Assembly: GCA_036525795.1 (NCBI GenBank)
Contig: DATCZS010000123.1
Location: 15,264 to 79,263, forward strand
Reading direction: 5' to 3'
Length of the DNA: 64,000 nucleotides
From: DATCZS01 sp036525795
GTDB lineage: Bacteria; Actinomycetota; Acidimicrobiia; Spongiisociales; ZC4RG35
Shown: piece by piece, positions 7,340-16,217 of the stretch
Layout: each line of letters begins with the position of its first letter
Position numbering within the stretch: position 1 is the stretch's first letter
Notes under the pieces: model-generated
The model's input: the letters and a program-made list of their open reading frames with translations, nothing else
The model's database searches: none
Told to the model about the DNA's origin: nothing
Program-made: the position numbers and the translations under genes

Positions 7340-9226
7340 TTGAAGCCAGCCGATCTCGAACGCATCGTCACCGCCGGGTCCCCGGCCGTCCACGGCGATC
7401 GGATCGCGTATGTGGTCACCAGAATGGATCTGGAAGGTGACCGCTACGTCAGAGAGGTCTGGCTGGCCAGAGGCTCCCAGACCGCCCGGCTCACCGCCGG
7501 GCCCGGCGATGCTGCACCGGAGTGGAGCCCGGACGGCACCCGCCTCGCATTCCTCCGTCGCGTGGGAGACAAGCCCCAGGTGGCGGTGATACCCGTCGAC
7601 GGCGGGGAGGCCGAGGTGCTCACGGACTTCGCATTGGGGGCGGAGGCGATTCGATGGTCGCCGGCCGGCGACGCCATCGTGGCGGTCGGAGTCGAATGGA
7701 TCGACGAGTGGTCCGGGATGGACGACGAGGAGCGCGCCAGACGCCCGAGGCGCGTGACGACGGTCCCCTACCGCTTCGACAACAAGGGATGGACCCACGA
7801 CCGCAGGCGGCGGCTGTTCCTGGTGGATCCGGCAGGCGACGAGCCGCCCCGCCGGCTCACATCAGGCGATCACGACGAGGAGATGCCGTGCTGGTCGCCG
7901 GACGGGAATTCGGTGGCCTACCTGTCGGACCGGAGCAGGCACAAGGGCCTGGAGCGCGGCATCGACGTGTACGCCGTTGATGTCGCCTCGGGTGAGTCAC
8001 ATTCGATCGCGCCGCGCGGGAGGTGGACCGCCGCCGGATATCGACCGGACGGCGCGCTTCACCTGCTGGGCGAGGCCGGGCTGGAATGGCCCGGCGTGAC
8101 CCGGGTGATCCGGGTGGAGGACGACGGAGACCTCACCGATCTCACCGGCCATCTCGACCGGGCCGCCGTCTCGATCTCGGCTGGACTCCCGACGCTTCGA
8201 TTCGCAGGAGACGATGTCTACGCCGGGCTCGAGGACGCGGGCAGGTTCGGGATCGTGCGCATTCGCCCCGACGGCGAGGTGGACCATCTCGTGTCGGACC
8301 GCCGGGTGGTGACCGGGTTCGACATCGACCAGACGGGCGCAACGATCGCCTTCACGTCCACGACCGTCGACCGGCCTTCGGACCTGTTCGTGCTGGAGAA
8401 CGACGAGGTACGCCAGGTCACCGAGCTGACGGCAGCCGGTGACCTCGACCTGGTCGCCGGTGAGTGGTTTCAGGTCTACTCGGAGGGCCACGAGATCGAC
8501 GCCTGGGCCTACCTGCCGCCGGGCGCCGACCCGGTGCCGCTGCTCCTGAACATCCACGGCGGGCCTGCCTCGCAATACGGGTTCGGCTTCTTCGACGAAT
8601 TCCAGGTCTACGCCGCCGCCGGGTACGGCGTGATCGCCTGCAATCCCCGCGGATCGTCGGGCCGGGGCGAGGACCACGTGCGAGCCGTGGCCGGCGACGG
8701 CTGGGGAGTGGTCGACCTCGCAGACGTCACCGCAGTCGTCGAAGAGGCCCTCAGCCGCTATCCGCGCCTCGACCCGAACCGGATGGGCGTGATGGGTGGG
8801 TCCTACGGGGGGTTCCTCGCCGCCTGGATCACCGGTCACGAGGATCGATGGCGCTCCGCCGTCGTCGAGCGCGCCCTCCTGTCGTGGCCGAGCTTCTCGG
8901 GCACGTCAGACATCGGAGGAACGTTTGCCGAGGACTACCTGAAGGTCGCCTATCCGGAAGGATTCGACCGCTGGTGGCAGGCGAGTCCCCTGGCGCTCGC
9001 CTCCCGCGTCACCACGCCCACGCTGATCGTCCACGCCGAGAACGACCATCGCTGTCCGATCGAGCAAGCCGAACAGTATTTCATGGCCTTGATCCGCAAC
9101 GGCACACCGGCAGAGATGGTCCGGTTCCCGAACGAGGGCCACGAGATGAGCCGCTCCGGTTCGCCCCGACACCGCCTGGAGCGGTTCGAGGCGATCCTCG
9201 ACTGGCACGCCCGCCACCTGGGGTGA
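7340..9226 (+). CDS. S9 family serine peptidase (acylaminoacyl/dipeptidyl peptidase type)
   Basis: A 628-residue prolyl-oligopeptidase-family enzyme. The N-terminal two thirds form a beta-propeller with TolB/WD-like repeats (for example SPDGTRLAFLR, SPDGNSVAYLSDRS). The C-terminal alpha/beta hydrolase domain has the nucleophile motif GGSYGGFLAAW, an Asp in HAENDHRCP and a His in NEGHEMS. No signal peptide is seen, so it is probably cytoplasmic peptide scavenging. The start is TTG 7340, with GGAGGAG 4 bases upstream deciding the choice. Its end is 6 bases from convergent serA. Confidence 0.92.
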   Translation: MKPADLERIVTAGSPAVHGDRIAYVVTRMDLEGDRYVREVWLARGSQTARLTAGPGDAAPEWSPDGTRLAFLRRVGDKPQVAVIPVDGGEAEVLTDFALGAEAIRWSPAGDAIVAVGVEWIDEWSGMDDEERARRPRRVTTVPYRFDNKGWTHDRRRRLFLVDPAGDEPPRRLTSGDHDEEMPCWSPDGNSVAYLSDRSRHKGLERGIDVYAVDVASGESHSIAPRGRWTAAGYRPDGALHLLGEAGLEWPGVTRVIRVEDDGDLTDLTGHLDRAAVSISAGLPTLRFAGDDVYAGLEDAGRFGIVRIRPDGEVDHLVSDRRVVTGFDIDQTGATIAFTSTTVDRPSDLFVLENDEVRQVTELTAAGDLDLVAGEWFQVYSEGHEIDAWAYLPPGADPVPLLLNIHGGPASQYGFGFFDEFQVYAAAGYGVIACNPRGSSGRGEDHVRAVAGDGWGVVDLADVTAVVEEALSRYPRLDPNRMGVMGGSYGGFLAAWITGHEDRWRSAVVERALLSWPSFSGTSDIGGTFAEDYLKVAYPEGFDRWWQASPLALASRVTTPTLIVHAENDHRCPIEQAEQYFMALIRNGTPAEMVRFPNEGHEMSRSGSPRHRLERFEAILDWHARHLG

Positions 9227-9232
9227 GCCCGG

Positions 9233-10810
9233 TCAGAGCTCGAGATACGTCGCTTCGATGATCCCCGGCAGCGAGCGAAGCGCCTCGACCTGGGTGTCGG
9301 TCATCGCCTCGTCGAGATTCAATCCCATGAGCGCCGATTCCCCGGTGATCACCGACCGGCCCACCACCATGTTGGCGATGTTGACGCGCTCCTGACCCAG
9401 GTAGGTACCGACCCGTCCGATCACCCCGGGGGTGTCTGCGTTGCGGACGATCGCCATGTGCTCGGAGAGCGGCAGCTCCACCTCGTGGCCCATGATGTCG
9501 ACCAGCATCGGGCCCTTGCGCGCAATCGTGCCCGCCAGCGAGACCTCGTGGTCCTCGAAGGTGCCTGAGAGCCGGAGCACCGAGATGTACTCGTCGGTCT
9601 CGGACGACGCCTCGAGATCGATGCGCAGTCCGCGCTCCTCCGCGATCCTGCTCGCATTCACATACGTGACCGGTTCGGCCGACACGCCCGACAGGAGCCC
9701 CTTGACCACCGCAAGCCGGATGGGCTTGAGGTCGTAGTCGGCCAGGCGCCCCTCGGCCCTCAGCGTGATCGAGGCCGAGAGGTCGCGACCGAGGCCGACG
9801 AATGCCTTCCCGAGACGCTCTGCCAATGGGAGGAATGCCCGCACATCCTCCCCCACCTCACGTCCCAGGTCGACGTTGACCGCCGAGAGCACCAGCTCGC
9901 CCGCGAGGGCAGCGGCGACCGCAGCGGCGACATCGGTCCCCGCCTTGTCCTGGGCCTCGGTGGTCGACGCCCCCAGATGCGGGGTGAGCACCACCGAGGG
10001 AAGCTCGAACAGGCGGCTTTCGGTCAGCGGCTCGACTGCGAAGACATCGAGCGCCGCCCCGCCGACGTGGCCGGAGGCAACCGAGTCCGCCAGCGCGTCC
10101 TCGTCGATGATCCCCCCGCGGGACGTGTTGACGATCCGGACCCCCGGCTTCAACTTCGCCAGGTTCTCCGCGCCGAGCAGGCCCTCGGTCTCTTTCGTCT
10201 TGGGCAGGTGGATGGTGATGAAGTCCGCCACCGCGAAGAGGTCGTCGAGAGCCAGGATGTCGACTCCCAGGCGACGCCCGCGCTCGTCGGAGACGAACGG
10301 GTCGTACGCGACCACTCGCATCCCGAAGGCGAGCGCACGTTGCGCGACCAGCGTCCCGATCTTGCCGAGCCCGATCACTCCCAGGGTCTTGCCGTGGAGC
10401 TCGACGCCCTGGTAGCTCTTCCTGTCCCACGACCCCCTCACGAGCGCGCCGTGGGCCTGGGGAATGTTGCGGGCCTGCGACAGCAGGAGGGCGAGCGTGT
10501 GCTCGGCGGCCGAAATGGTGTTGGCATGGGGGGCGTTCACCACCAGCACCCCGCGACTGGTGGCGACGGGGAGGTCGATGTTGTCGACGCCGATGCCGGC
10601 CCGGCCGATCACCCTGAGCTGAGGAGCGGCCTCGATCATCTGACGGTCCACCTGGGTGGCGGAGCGCACGACCAGTCCGTGAGCCCCGGCGAGGCGCCCG
10701 AGCAACTCCTCCCGATCCACGCCGACGGCGACATCCACCTCGCAGGAGGCTGCCAGGGCATCGATGCCGGCCGGGGCGATCGACTCGGCGACTACGACCT
10801 TCGGTTTCAC
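9233..10810 (-). CDS. serA: D-3-phosphoglycerate dehydrogenase, long form
   Basis: First enzyme of serine synthesis, oxidising 3-phosphoglycerate with NAD. The 525-residue length is that of the long actinobacterial type: substrate/nucleotide domains (GLGKIGTLVAQR around 145-156, catalytic Arg/Glu/His region with PHLGASTTEAQ), an intervening allosteric substrate-binding domain, and a C-terminal ACT domain from about 450 (MAIVRNADTPGVIGRVGTYLG), which implies serine feedback. ATG 10810 has no obvious -10 at the leaderless distance. Confidence 0.96.
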   Translation of the reverse strand: MKPKVVVAESIAPAGIDALAASCEVDVAVGVDREELLGRLAGAHGLVVRSATQVDRQMIEAAPQLRVIGRAGIGVDNIDLPVATSRGVLVVNAPHANTISAAEHTLALLLSQARNIPQAHGALVRGSWDRKSYQGVELHGKTLGVIGLGKIGTLVAQRALAFGMRVVAYDPFVSDERGRRLGVDILALDDLFAVADFITIHLPKTKETEGLLGAENLAKLKPGVRIVNTSRGGIIDEDALADSVASGHVGGAALDVFAVEPLTESRLFELPSVVLTPHLGASTTEAQDKAGTDVAAAVAAALAGELVLSAVNVDLGREVGEDVRAFLPLAERLGKAFVGLGRDLSASITLRAEGRLADYDLKPIRLAVVKGLLSGVSAEPVTYVNASRIAEERGLRIDLEASSETDEYISVLRLSGTFEDHEVSLAGTIARKGPMLVDIMGHEVELPLSEHMAIVRNADTPGVIGRVGTYLGQERVNIANMVVGRSVITGESALMGLNLDEAMTDTQVEALRSLPGIIEATYLEL

Positions 10811-10910
10811 AGTCTTCGGCTCCGTTCGAGGAAAGAGCCATTGTGCAGATTCGAACCGGCGTCGCCAAGACGACGCGTAGGGTTGAGGTCAACCGATCTC
10901 GGAGGACCGC

Positions 10911-11351
10911 ATGACATGGGACGCCAGCCACATCGTTGCCGCCGTCGACGGCTCCGATTCATCGCTCCGGGCGGCGCGGGCGGCGCTCGAGCTGGCTCGC
11001 TCGTCTGAGGGCGAAGTGACCCTGATCACCGTCGTCCGCCCTCCCGAGGGCTACTGGGGAATCGACGGCGCCCCACCCAGCCCCGAGGCGATGGCGGCCG
11101 CCATCGTGCGAGCCAGGACCGAGGTCCTCGATGCCGCACTGAAGGCACTGGAAACGGACGGGCTGACCGTGAACACGGTGGAAGAGATCGGCGATCCGGC
11201 CACGTCGATCCTCAACCACTGCGCCGAGGCGGGAACCACGGTGCTCTTCGTGGGCAGGCGGGGATCGGGATTCGTGGAGAGGCTGATGCTCGGGTCGGTG
11301 GCCGACAGGCTGGCCCACAACTCTCCGTGTCCGGTGGTGATCGTGCCGTGA
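10911..11351 (+). CDS. Universal stress protein (UspA family)
   Basis: A 146-residue single UspA domain. It starts IVAAVDGSDSS and ends with the ATP-binding pattern GRRGSGFVERLMLGSVADRL and NSPCPVVIV, so it is probably the nucleotide-binding class. GGAGGA at 10901-10906 sets ATG 10911. A TAGGGT hexamer at 10878-10883 may be the -10, giving a short leader rather than a leaderless message. It is followed closely by the SCO6745-like gene. Confidence 0.9.
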   Translation: MTWDASHIVAAVDGSDSSLRAARAALELARSSEGEVTLITVVRPPEGYWGIDGAPPSPEAMAAAIVRARTEVLDAALKALETDGLTVNTVEEIGDPATSILNHCAEAGTTVLFVGRRGSGFVERLMLGSVADRLAHNSPCPVVIVP

Positions 11352-11388
11352 ACAGGGCCTCACGTCCGCCAGAGGACCGGGCCGCCCC

Positions 11389-12207
11389 GTGACGCTGGCG
11401 CGACCTCTCCGCGACGCCATCGAGCCTTTCCACAGGCTGTGCTACTTCGCTCCCGAGGTGCGCCGGCCATACATCGAAGGCCTCGGACTGCACCCGTGGA
11501 CGGCGTACTTCGGCCAGCGGGCGGCACCCATGGGAAAGGTCGAGGCGCCCGTGGTCACCGCCACCTTCTACGGCTTCAGCCCCCGCCTCGTCGGTCGCTC
11601 CATTCCATCCGTGTGGGAGGTGATCTCCCCGACCGAGGCGACCCGGTTGCGCCTGTCCACGACCGCCGAAGCCCTGCGGCGGGTGCTGGGCGACCTCGAC
11701 CCGCTGGTCATCGCAGAGGCGAATGATCTCGCCCAGACCGCCGTCGATGGCTGCGAGTTCGCCGGCCGGCCACTCGCGGCCGGTCACCACGCCATCCCGC
11801 CCGACGAGGATCCGCTGGCCGAACTCTGGAGGAACATCGCGGTGCTCCGCGAATACCGGGGTGACGGCCACGTCACGGCCCTGGTCCACATCGGCCTCGG
11901 TCCGGTCGAATCACTGCTGACCTCCCGCGGCTTCGCCGATCTCGATCCGCACAGCTACCGCACCTCCCGGGGCTGGAGCGACGACGAGTGGGGGGCAGCC
12001 TTCGAACGGTGCCGGGAAGCCGGATGGCTCGACCGGGAAGGGCACCTCACCGACGCAGGCACCGCCGTGCGCTGGGAGATCGAATCCGAGACCGACCGCC
12101 TGTTCGAGGGCCCGCTGGAGGCCATGGGGCCGACCGCAACCGGACGCCTCACCGAACTCGTCGGCGGCATGTCGGCGGCGGTGCTCGCCTCCGGAGAGAT
12201 CGGATGA
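11389..12207 (+). CDS. SCO6745-family protein (actinobacterial, function unknown)
   Basis: A 272-residue protein resembling the actinobacterial SCO6745 family, which begins with a conserved HRLCYFAPEVR segment and continues with VTATFYGFSPRLVGRSIP and a four-helix middle part. The C-terminal section (WSDDEWGAAFERCREAGWLDREGHLTDAG) looks like a winged-helix fold. No enzyme motif is evident. GTG 11389 was chosen as the first start after uspA. Its stop overlaps the next start (ATGA), so the two are co-translated. Family assignment is from memory of the conserved N-terminus. Confidence 0.7.
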   Translation: MTLARPLRDAIEPFHRLCYFAPEVRRPYIEGLGLHPWTAYFGQRAAPMGKVEAPVVTATFYGFSPRLVGRSIPSVWEVISPTEATRLRLSTTAEALRRVLGDLDPLVIAEANDLAQTAVDGCEFAGRPLAAGHHAIPPDEDPLAELWRNIAVLREYRGDGHVTALVHIGLGPVESLLTSRGFADLDPHSYRTSRGWSDDEWGAAFERCREAGWLDREGHLTDAGTAVRWEIESETDRLFEGPLEAMGPTATGRLTELVGGMSAAVLASGEIG

Positions 12208-13103
12208 CGTACTCCGAGCGGGACGGCGAACCGATCGCCCGCGCCCCTGACTCCGACTCCATCGGCGACCGACTCGACGCCGTCAGCCGGCCCCTGGCAG
12301 AGCGCGTGCTCAAACGCGCCATCGAACTCCACCACGACGATGTCCACGGTCCCGATCGGATCGCACGCACCACCCTCGACGAGATCGCATCCGAACTGGG
12401 AGTGGCGCCGGAGTACGTCAGACGGGCCCTCGCCGACGAACTCGAGACCACGCGTCACCCACCTCGCTCGATCCGGGAGCGGATGCTCGCCCCGGTCCGG
12501 GTCACCGGCGGGCGCGTCGTCACGCTCGACGCCGCCGAGACCCGGGCGTCGATCGTGGCGTGGATGGGCGGCCAGGAGGGTCTGCGGCCCAGGGCCCGGG
12601 TGGGAGATGGCGTGCGGTGGGAAAGAGACCGCCACTGGACGACCAAGCTCCGGATCGGCATCGGACGATCAGACGCCACCGGGGGGCTGCGAACCATCCC
12701 GACGGTGACCCACCGCCAGACCGAGATCTCCGGGTCCGAGCAACTCGTCGAACTCGATGCGGACACTCGCATCATCTCCCAGGTGGCGGCAGGGATCGGC
12801 GGCGGCCTCACGGGCGCCGGGGCGCTCGGCGGCATCATCACCGCGGCGGCGATGTCCGGCGGATCCGACCTCCTCCAGTTCCTGATCCCCTTCGCCCCCG
12901 CTGCAGCGGTGGGCGTCGGCACCGCCGTCATCGTCGCCAAGTCGTGGCTGGCGGCAGTCCGAAAAGGCATCGCCCGCGCACTCGACGGCATCGCCAACCC
13001 GACCATCCACGAGGCTCGCAGACGGCGCCCCTCCGACCGCCGGAGCGGGTTCTCCCGGGTCCTCCAGGACATCGCAGACGCCCTCGACGACCTCGGCCGC
13101 TGA
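12204..13103 (+). CDS. Uncharacterised membrane protein with N-terminal helix-turn-helix-like segment
   Basis: A 299-residue protein I do not recognise. Residues about 50-75 (TTLDEIASELGVAPEYVRRALADEL) read like a helix-turn-helix. A beta-rich middle follows. Two hydrophobic stretches near 185-205 (glycine-rich) and 215-245 form a likely membrane hairpin, and the C-terminus is basic. A DNA-binding-like domain joined to a membrane hairpin is unusual. It is coupled to the SCO6745-like gene by a 4-base overlap and ends 32 bases from the convergent oxidoreductase. Confidence 0.7.
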   Translation: MTYSERDGEPIARAPDSDSIGDRLDAVSRPLAERVLKRAIELHHDDVHGPDRIARTTLDEIASELGVAPEYVRRALADELETTRHPPRSIRERMLAPVRVTGGRVVTLDAAETRASIVAWMGGQEGLRPRARVGDGVRWERDRHWTTKLRIGIGRSDATGGLRTIPTVTHRQTEISGSEQLVELDADTRIISQVAAGIGGGLTGAGALGGIITAAAMSGGSDLLQFLIPFAPAAAVGVGTAVIVAKSWLAAVRKGIARALDGIANPTIHEARRRRPSDRRSGFSRVLQDIADALDDLGR

Positions 13104-13135
13104 CGTCGAACCCTGGGTTCACCGACGCCCGACGG

Positions 13136-14116
13136 CTATGCCAGTGCCGGGATGACGTCGCGGGCGAACCGCTCGAGGCCAGACGAGTCGTACGCCGATT
13201 CGGCGAAATAGCAGATGGCGTAGGACATCCCCGCCTCGGCCCACGGGCGCAGCCTGGCAACCAGTTGCTCGGGGGTCCCCGCCATCGCCCGATACTGCCG
13301 CGCCACCCGTTCGGCCCTGTCCTGTGGGACGAACTCCGCGAAGTGGTTCCGAATCCAGGCGAGGCGGTCCTCAACCGCTGCCTCGGTCTCCTCACAGACC
13401 ACGTTGAAGTTGGACGACCGCACGATCGACTCGAAATCGGTTCCCACGTCGTCGCAATGGCCGCGCAGCACCTCCGACTTGTGGGCGAACTCGTCGACCG
13501 TCACGGCGAAATTGGTGTAGCGGGCGTATCTGGCAGCGACGTTGAGGGTCAACTGCTCTCCACCCCCGGCGACCCACAGAGGGATGTGCGGCTGCTGGAC
13601 CGGCTTGGGCTGGCAGATGGCGCCCTTCAGCGAGTAGTGCTCGCCCTCGAAGTGGACTTCGTCCTCGGTCCACATCCGCTGCATGATCTCGACCGCTTCG
13701 CGCAGCATCCCGATCCGCACCGAGGGCGCCGGGAACTCGTAGCCGTAGCCGTCATACTCGTGCTCGTACCAGCCGGCACCGATCCCCATCTCGAGGCGTC
13801 CGTTCGAGATGACGTCGATGGTGGCCGCCACCTTGGCGAGGTATGCCGGGGGCCGGTAGGAGTTGCAGGTGCACATCTGTCCGAGCCTCACCGTGTCGGT
13901 GACGGTGGCGAGCGCTCCCATCAAGGTCCACGCCTCGTAGGTGACCTGCTGGGTGGGGACGGGGACGGTGTGGAAGTGGTCGTAGACCCACAGGGACTCG
14001 TATCCGGCCCGTTCGATGGTCCGGGCGACCGACGCCATCGTCGGCCAATGCTGGGCCCGGTCGACGCCGACCAGGTCGAGACGCCACCCCTGGGGGACGA
14101 AGGCTCCGAAGCGCAT
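13136..14116 (-). CDS. LLM-class (luciferase-like) F420-dependent oxidoreductase
   Basis: A 326-residue luciferase-like TIM barrel. Typical motifs are ESLWVYDHF, RLGQMCTCNSYRPPAYLAK, GRLEMGIGAGWYEHEY and HIPLWVAGGGEQLTL. This subgroup generally uses coenzyme F420, which fits the cofC gene that starts 161 bases away on the opposite strand. The substrate is unknown. ATG 14116 is preferred over an ATG 12 bases upstream because TATGGT (14124-14129) sits 7 bases ahead of 14116 and contains the alternative start. Confidence 0.88.
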   Translation of the reverse strand: MRFGAFVPQGWRLDLVGVDRAQHWPTMASVARTIERAGYESLWVYDHFHTVPVPTQQVTYEAWTLMGALATVTDTVRLGQMCTCNSYRPPAYLAKVAATIDVISNGRLEMGIGAGWYEHEYDGYGYEFPAPSVRIGMLREAVEIMQRMWTEDEVHFEGEHYSLKGAICQPKPVQQPHIPLWVAGGGEQLTLNVAARYARYTNFAVTVDEFAHKSEVLRGHCDDVGTDFESIVRSSNFNVVCEETEAAVEDRLAWIRNHFAEFVPQDRAERVARQYRAMAGTPEQLVARLRPWAEAGMSYAICYFAESAYDSSGLERFARDVIPALA

Positions 14117-14123
14117 GAACCCG

Positions 14124-14129
14124 ACCATA
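14124..14129 (-). promoter_or_regulatory. Candidate -10 of the F420-type oxidoreductase (TATGGT)
   Basis: TATGGT with a 7-base spacer to ATG 14116. It overlaps the alternative upstream ATG and so helps fix the start. Confidence 0.42.
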
Positions 14130-14262
14130 CCGCGCTCACGAGGATCCCATCGGGGGCGGGGCGTTCCCGCCGGGCGCGCCCGGCCGTTCGCGGCGGACCC
14201 GACGGCGGGCAGGGCCCCCGGTGCAGCCGGAGGGTCGCTCCGGGCCGATCGGACGCCGGCGC

Positions 14263-14268
14263 TAGCCT
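14263..14268 (+). promoter_or_regulatory. Candidate -10 of cofC (TAGCCT)
   Basis: TAGCCT, 8-base spacer, GTG 14277. The same hexamer recurs before the next gene at 14877-14882. Confidence 0.4.
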
Positions 14269-14276
14269 CCGGCGCC

Positions 14277-14879
14277 GTGGCTCCACCCATCATCGCCATC
14301 CCCGTCAAGCCGTTCGACATCGCCAAACGGCGACTGGCGTCGGTGGTTCCACCACACATCCGGGGAGCACTCAGCCGCGCCCTGGCCGAGCACACCGTGG
14401 AGGTGGTGGCCCGCACAGACGCCATCCCCCTGGTGCTGTCGGCGGACGACGGGGTGACCGCCTGGGCAGAGGGCCGGGGCACCGATGTGCTCACGGACGA
14501 GGGCTCGTCTCTCGACCGCGCCGCCCATGGCGCAGTCACCTGGGCAGCCGAGCGTTCCTCTCCGTGGGCCATCCTCCACGCCGACCTGCCCCTGCTCCAG
14601 CCGATCGATCTGGAACTCGTGATCGACCACCTGGCGGCAGGCCGTTACGTCCTCGCACCGTCATCGGACGGCGGCACGTCGCTCATCGGCGGCCACGATC
14701 GAGTTCGATTCGCGTTCGGTCCCGCAAGCTTCCACCGGCATCTCGCCCGGGTGGCGGCGGCATCGCCGGCGGTCGTCCACCGCACGGGACTCGCCCTCGA
14801 CCTCGACGAGCCCGCAGACCTCGCCGCCGCGCTGGCCCACCCCCGCGGCCGCTGGCTGGAGACCGTTCTCAGTGGATAG
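14277..14879 (+). CDS. cofC: 2-phospholactate (or phosphoenolpyruvate) guanylyltransferase
   Basis: CofC/FbiD adds GMP to 2-phospholactate or PEP, an early step in coenzyme F420 synthesis. The 200-residue protein has the nucleotidyltransferase start IIAIPVKPFDIAKRRL, the acidic ILHADLPLL motif and SSDGGTSLI. The start GTG 14277 was selected from the conserved N-terminus. Its stop TAG is part of the TAGCCT hexamer for the next gene. It is divergent from an F420-type oxidoreductase. Confidence 0.9.
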   Translation: MAPPIIAIPVKPFDIAKRRLASVVPPHIRGALSRALAEHTVEVVARTDAIPLVLSADDGVTAWAEGRGTDVLTDEGSSLDRAAHGAVTWAAERSSPWAILHADLPLLQPIDLELVIDHLAAGRYVLAPSSDGGTSLIGGHDRVRFAFGPASFHRHLARVAAASPAVVHRTGLALDLDEPADLAAALAHPRGRWLETVLSG

Positions 14880-14882
14880 CCT
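14877..14882 (+). promoter_or_regulatory. Candidate -10 overlapping the cofC stop (TAGCCT)
   Basis: TAGCCT begins in the cofC stop codon and stands 6 bases before ATG 14889 of the LmbE-type gene. Confidence 0.35.
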
Positions 14883-14888
14883 GGTGTG

Positions 14889-15662
14889 ATGCCGAGCCGA
14901 CCCGTCGATCTCTTCTCCGAGGCACGCCGCGAGCCGTCTGCGGTGCTCCCCACCCCGCAGCGCGCGCTGGCGATCGGCGCCCACCCCGACGACGCCGAGT
15001 TCGGGGCGGGCGGAACGCTGGCGAAGTGGGCGGCCGCCGGGTGCGAGGTCTCGATCCTCATCGCCACGGACGGTTCCAAGGGAAGCTGGGACCCGGGCCA
15101 GGATCCGGCGGAGTTGATCGCACAGCGCCGGGAGGAGACCGCCCGTGCCGCAGAGGTGCTCGGAGCGTCCGGGGAGATCGTGTTCCTCGATCACGTCGAT
15201 GGTGAACTGGTCCATTCGATCCGGCTTCGCGAGCAGCTGTCGCTGTGGATACGGCGGCTCCGTCCCGAGGTGGTGCTCAGCTGGGATCCCTGGAAGCGCT
15301 ACATGCTCCATCCGGACCATCGCGAGATCGGGTGGGGAGCAGTCGACGGAGTGGTGGCAGCGCGGGATCACCTGTTCTTCCCCCATCAGCTTGTCGACGG
15401 TGTCGAGAAGTGGCGGCCGGACGCGGTGCTGCTCTTCGCCGCCGACGAGCCCGATCACTGGGAGGACATCACAGACAGCTTCGACACCAAGATCGACGCG
15501 CTCCTGTGCCACACCTCCCAGAGCCAGAGCACCATGCAGAACGCCGTCACCGACGGGGAAGGCCTCGACCACTTCCGCGCCCGCATCCACGACTGGTGCA
15601 CCGAGATGGGAGCCCCGGCCGGTCTGGAGCTGGCCGAAGCCTTCAAACTGGTGCGTCCCTAG
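14889..15662 (+). CDS. PIG-L/LmbE family N-acetylglucosaminyl deacetylase-like enzyme
   Basis: A zinc-dependent LmbE-fold enzyme of 257 residues. AIGAHPDDAEFGAGG carries the metal-binding His-Pro-Asp-Asp, and HPDHREIGW carries the third ligand region. Family members deacetylate GlcNAc moieties (mycothiol, GPI-like or antibiotic substrates) or cleave mycothiol conjugates. A second, Mca-like paralogue lies at 61477-62322, so this copy may act on another substrate. ATG 14889 is preferred to GTG 14886 by hexamer spacing. Confidence 0.88.
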   Translation: MPSRPVDLFSEARREPSAVLPTPQRALAIGAHPDDAEFGAGGTLAKWAAAGCEVSILIATDGSKGSWDPGQDPAELIAQRREETARAAEVLGASGEIVFLDHVDGELVHSIRLREQLSLWIRRLRPEVVLSWDPWKRYMLHPDHREIGWGAVDGVVAARDHLFFPHQLVDGVEKWRPDAVLLFAADEPDHWEDITDSFDTKIDALLCHTSQSQSTMQNAVTDGEGLDHFRARIHDWCTEMGAPAGLELAEAFKLVRP

Positions 15663-15670
15663 ACAACCGG

Positions 15671-16171
15671 TCAGGCAGACGCGAGCAGACGGCGGTAAAG
15701 GTCGGTGGCGGCCTCGTCGAAGCCCACCAGCACCACCCGCTCCACCGAGGTGGGACTCAGCCCGGACAGCGCGTCGATCGCCACGGCTGCCGCCTCCGCC
15801 TTGGGGTACCCGTAGACACCCGTCGAGATCGCCGGAAAGGCGACGGTCTTCGCACCGATGCGGTCCGCCTCCTCGATCGACCGGCGATAGCAGCTCGCCA
15901 GGAGCTCAGGTTCGCCGCTCGAGCCGCCCTGCCACACCGGGCCGACCGTGTGAATCACCCACGTGGCCGGAAGACGGAACCCCGGGGTGGCCTTGGCGTC
16001 CCCCGTATCGCATCCGCCGAGCGGGCGGCACGCCTCGAGCAACTCCGGTCCTGCCGCCCGGTGGATGGCCCCGTCCACCCCGCCGCCCCCTCGCAGCGAC
16101 GAATTGGCGGCGTTGACGATGGCATCCACCTCCAGAGTGGTGATGTCGGCGGTGATCGCCTCGAGCAGCAT
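15671..16171 (-). CDS. Macrodomain protein (O-acetyl-ADP-ribose deacetylase type)
   Basis: A 166-residue stand-alone macrodomain, expected to bind ADP-ribose and remove O-acetyl or ADP-ribosyl groups. Motifs: VDAIVNAANSSLRGGGGVDGAIHRAAG, GDAKATPGFRLPATWVIHTVGP and AISTGVYGYP. Asn and Gly residues for ADP-ribose binding are all present. GGGAG lies upstream of ATG 16171. It is convergent with the LmbE-type gene, ending 8 bases from it. Confidence 0.92.
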   Translation of the reverse strand: MLLEAITADITTLEVDAIVNAANSSLRGGGGVDGAIHRAAGPELLEACRPLGGCDTGDAKATPGFRLPATWVIHTVGPVWQGGSSGEPELLASCYRRSIEEADRIGAKTVAFPAISTGVYGYPKAEAAAVAIDALSGLSPTSVERVVLVGFDEAATDLYRRLLASA

Positions 16172-16217
16172 TCACCGGCTCCCGGAGAACGGAGGGAACT
16201 GCCCGGCGCCCCGGACG

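Noticed and set aside
13108..13120. GAACCC-T-GGGTTC palindrome as a terminator between convergent genes
   Set aside because: The loop would be one base and no T-run follows, so a stable hairpin is doubtful.
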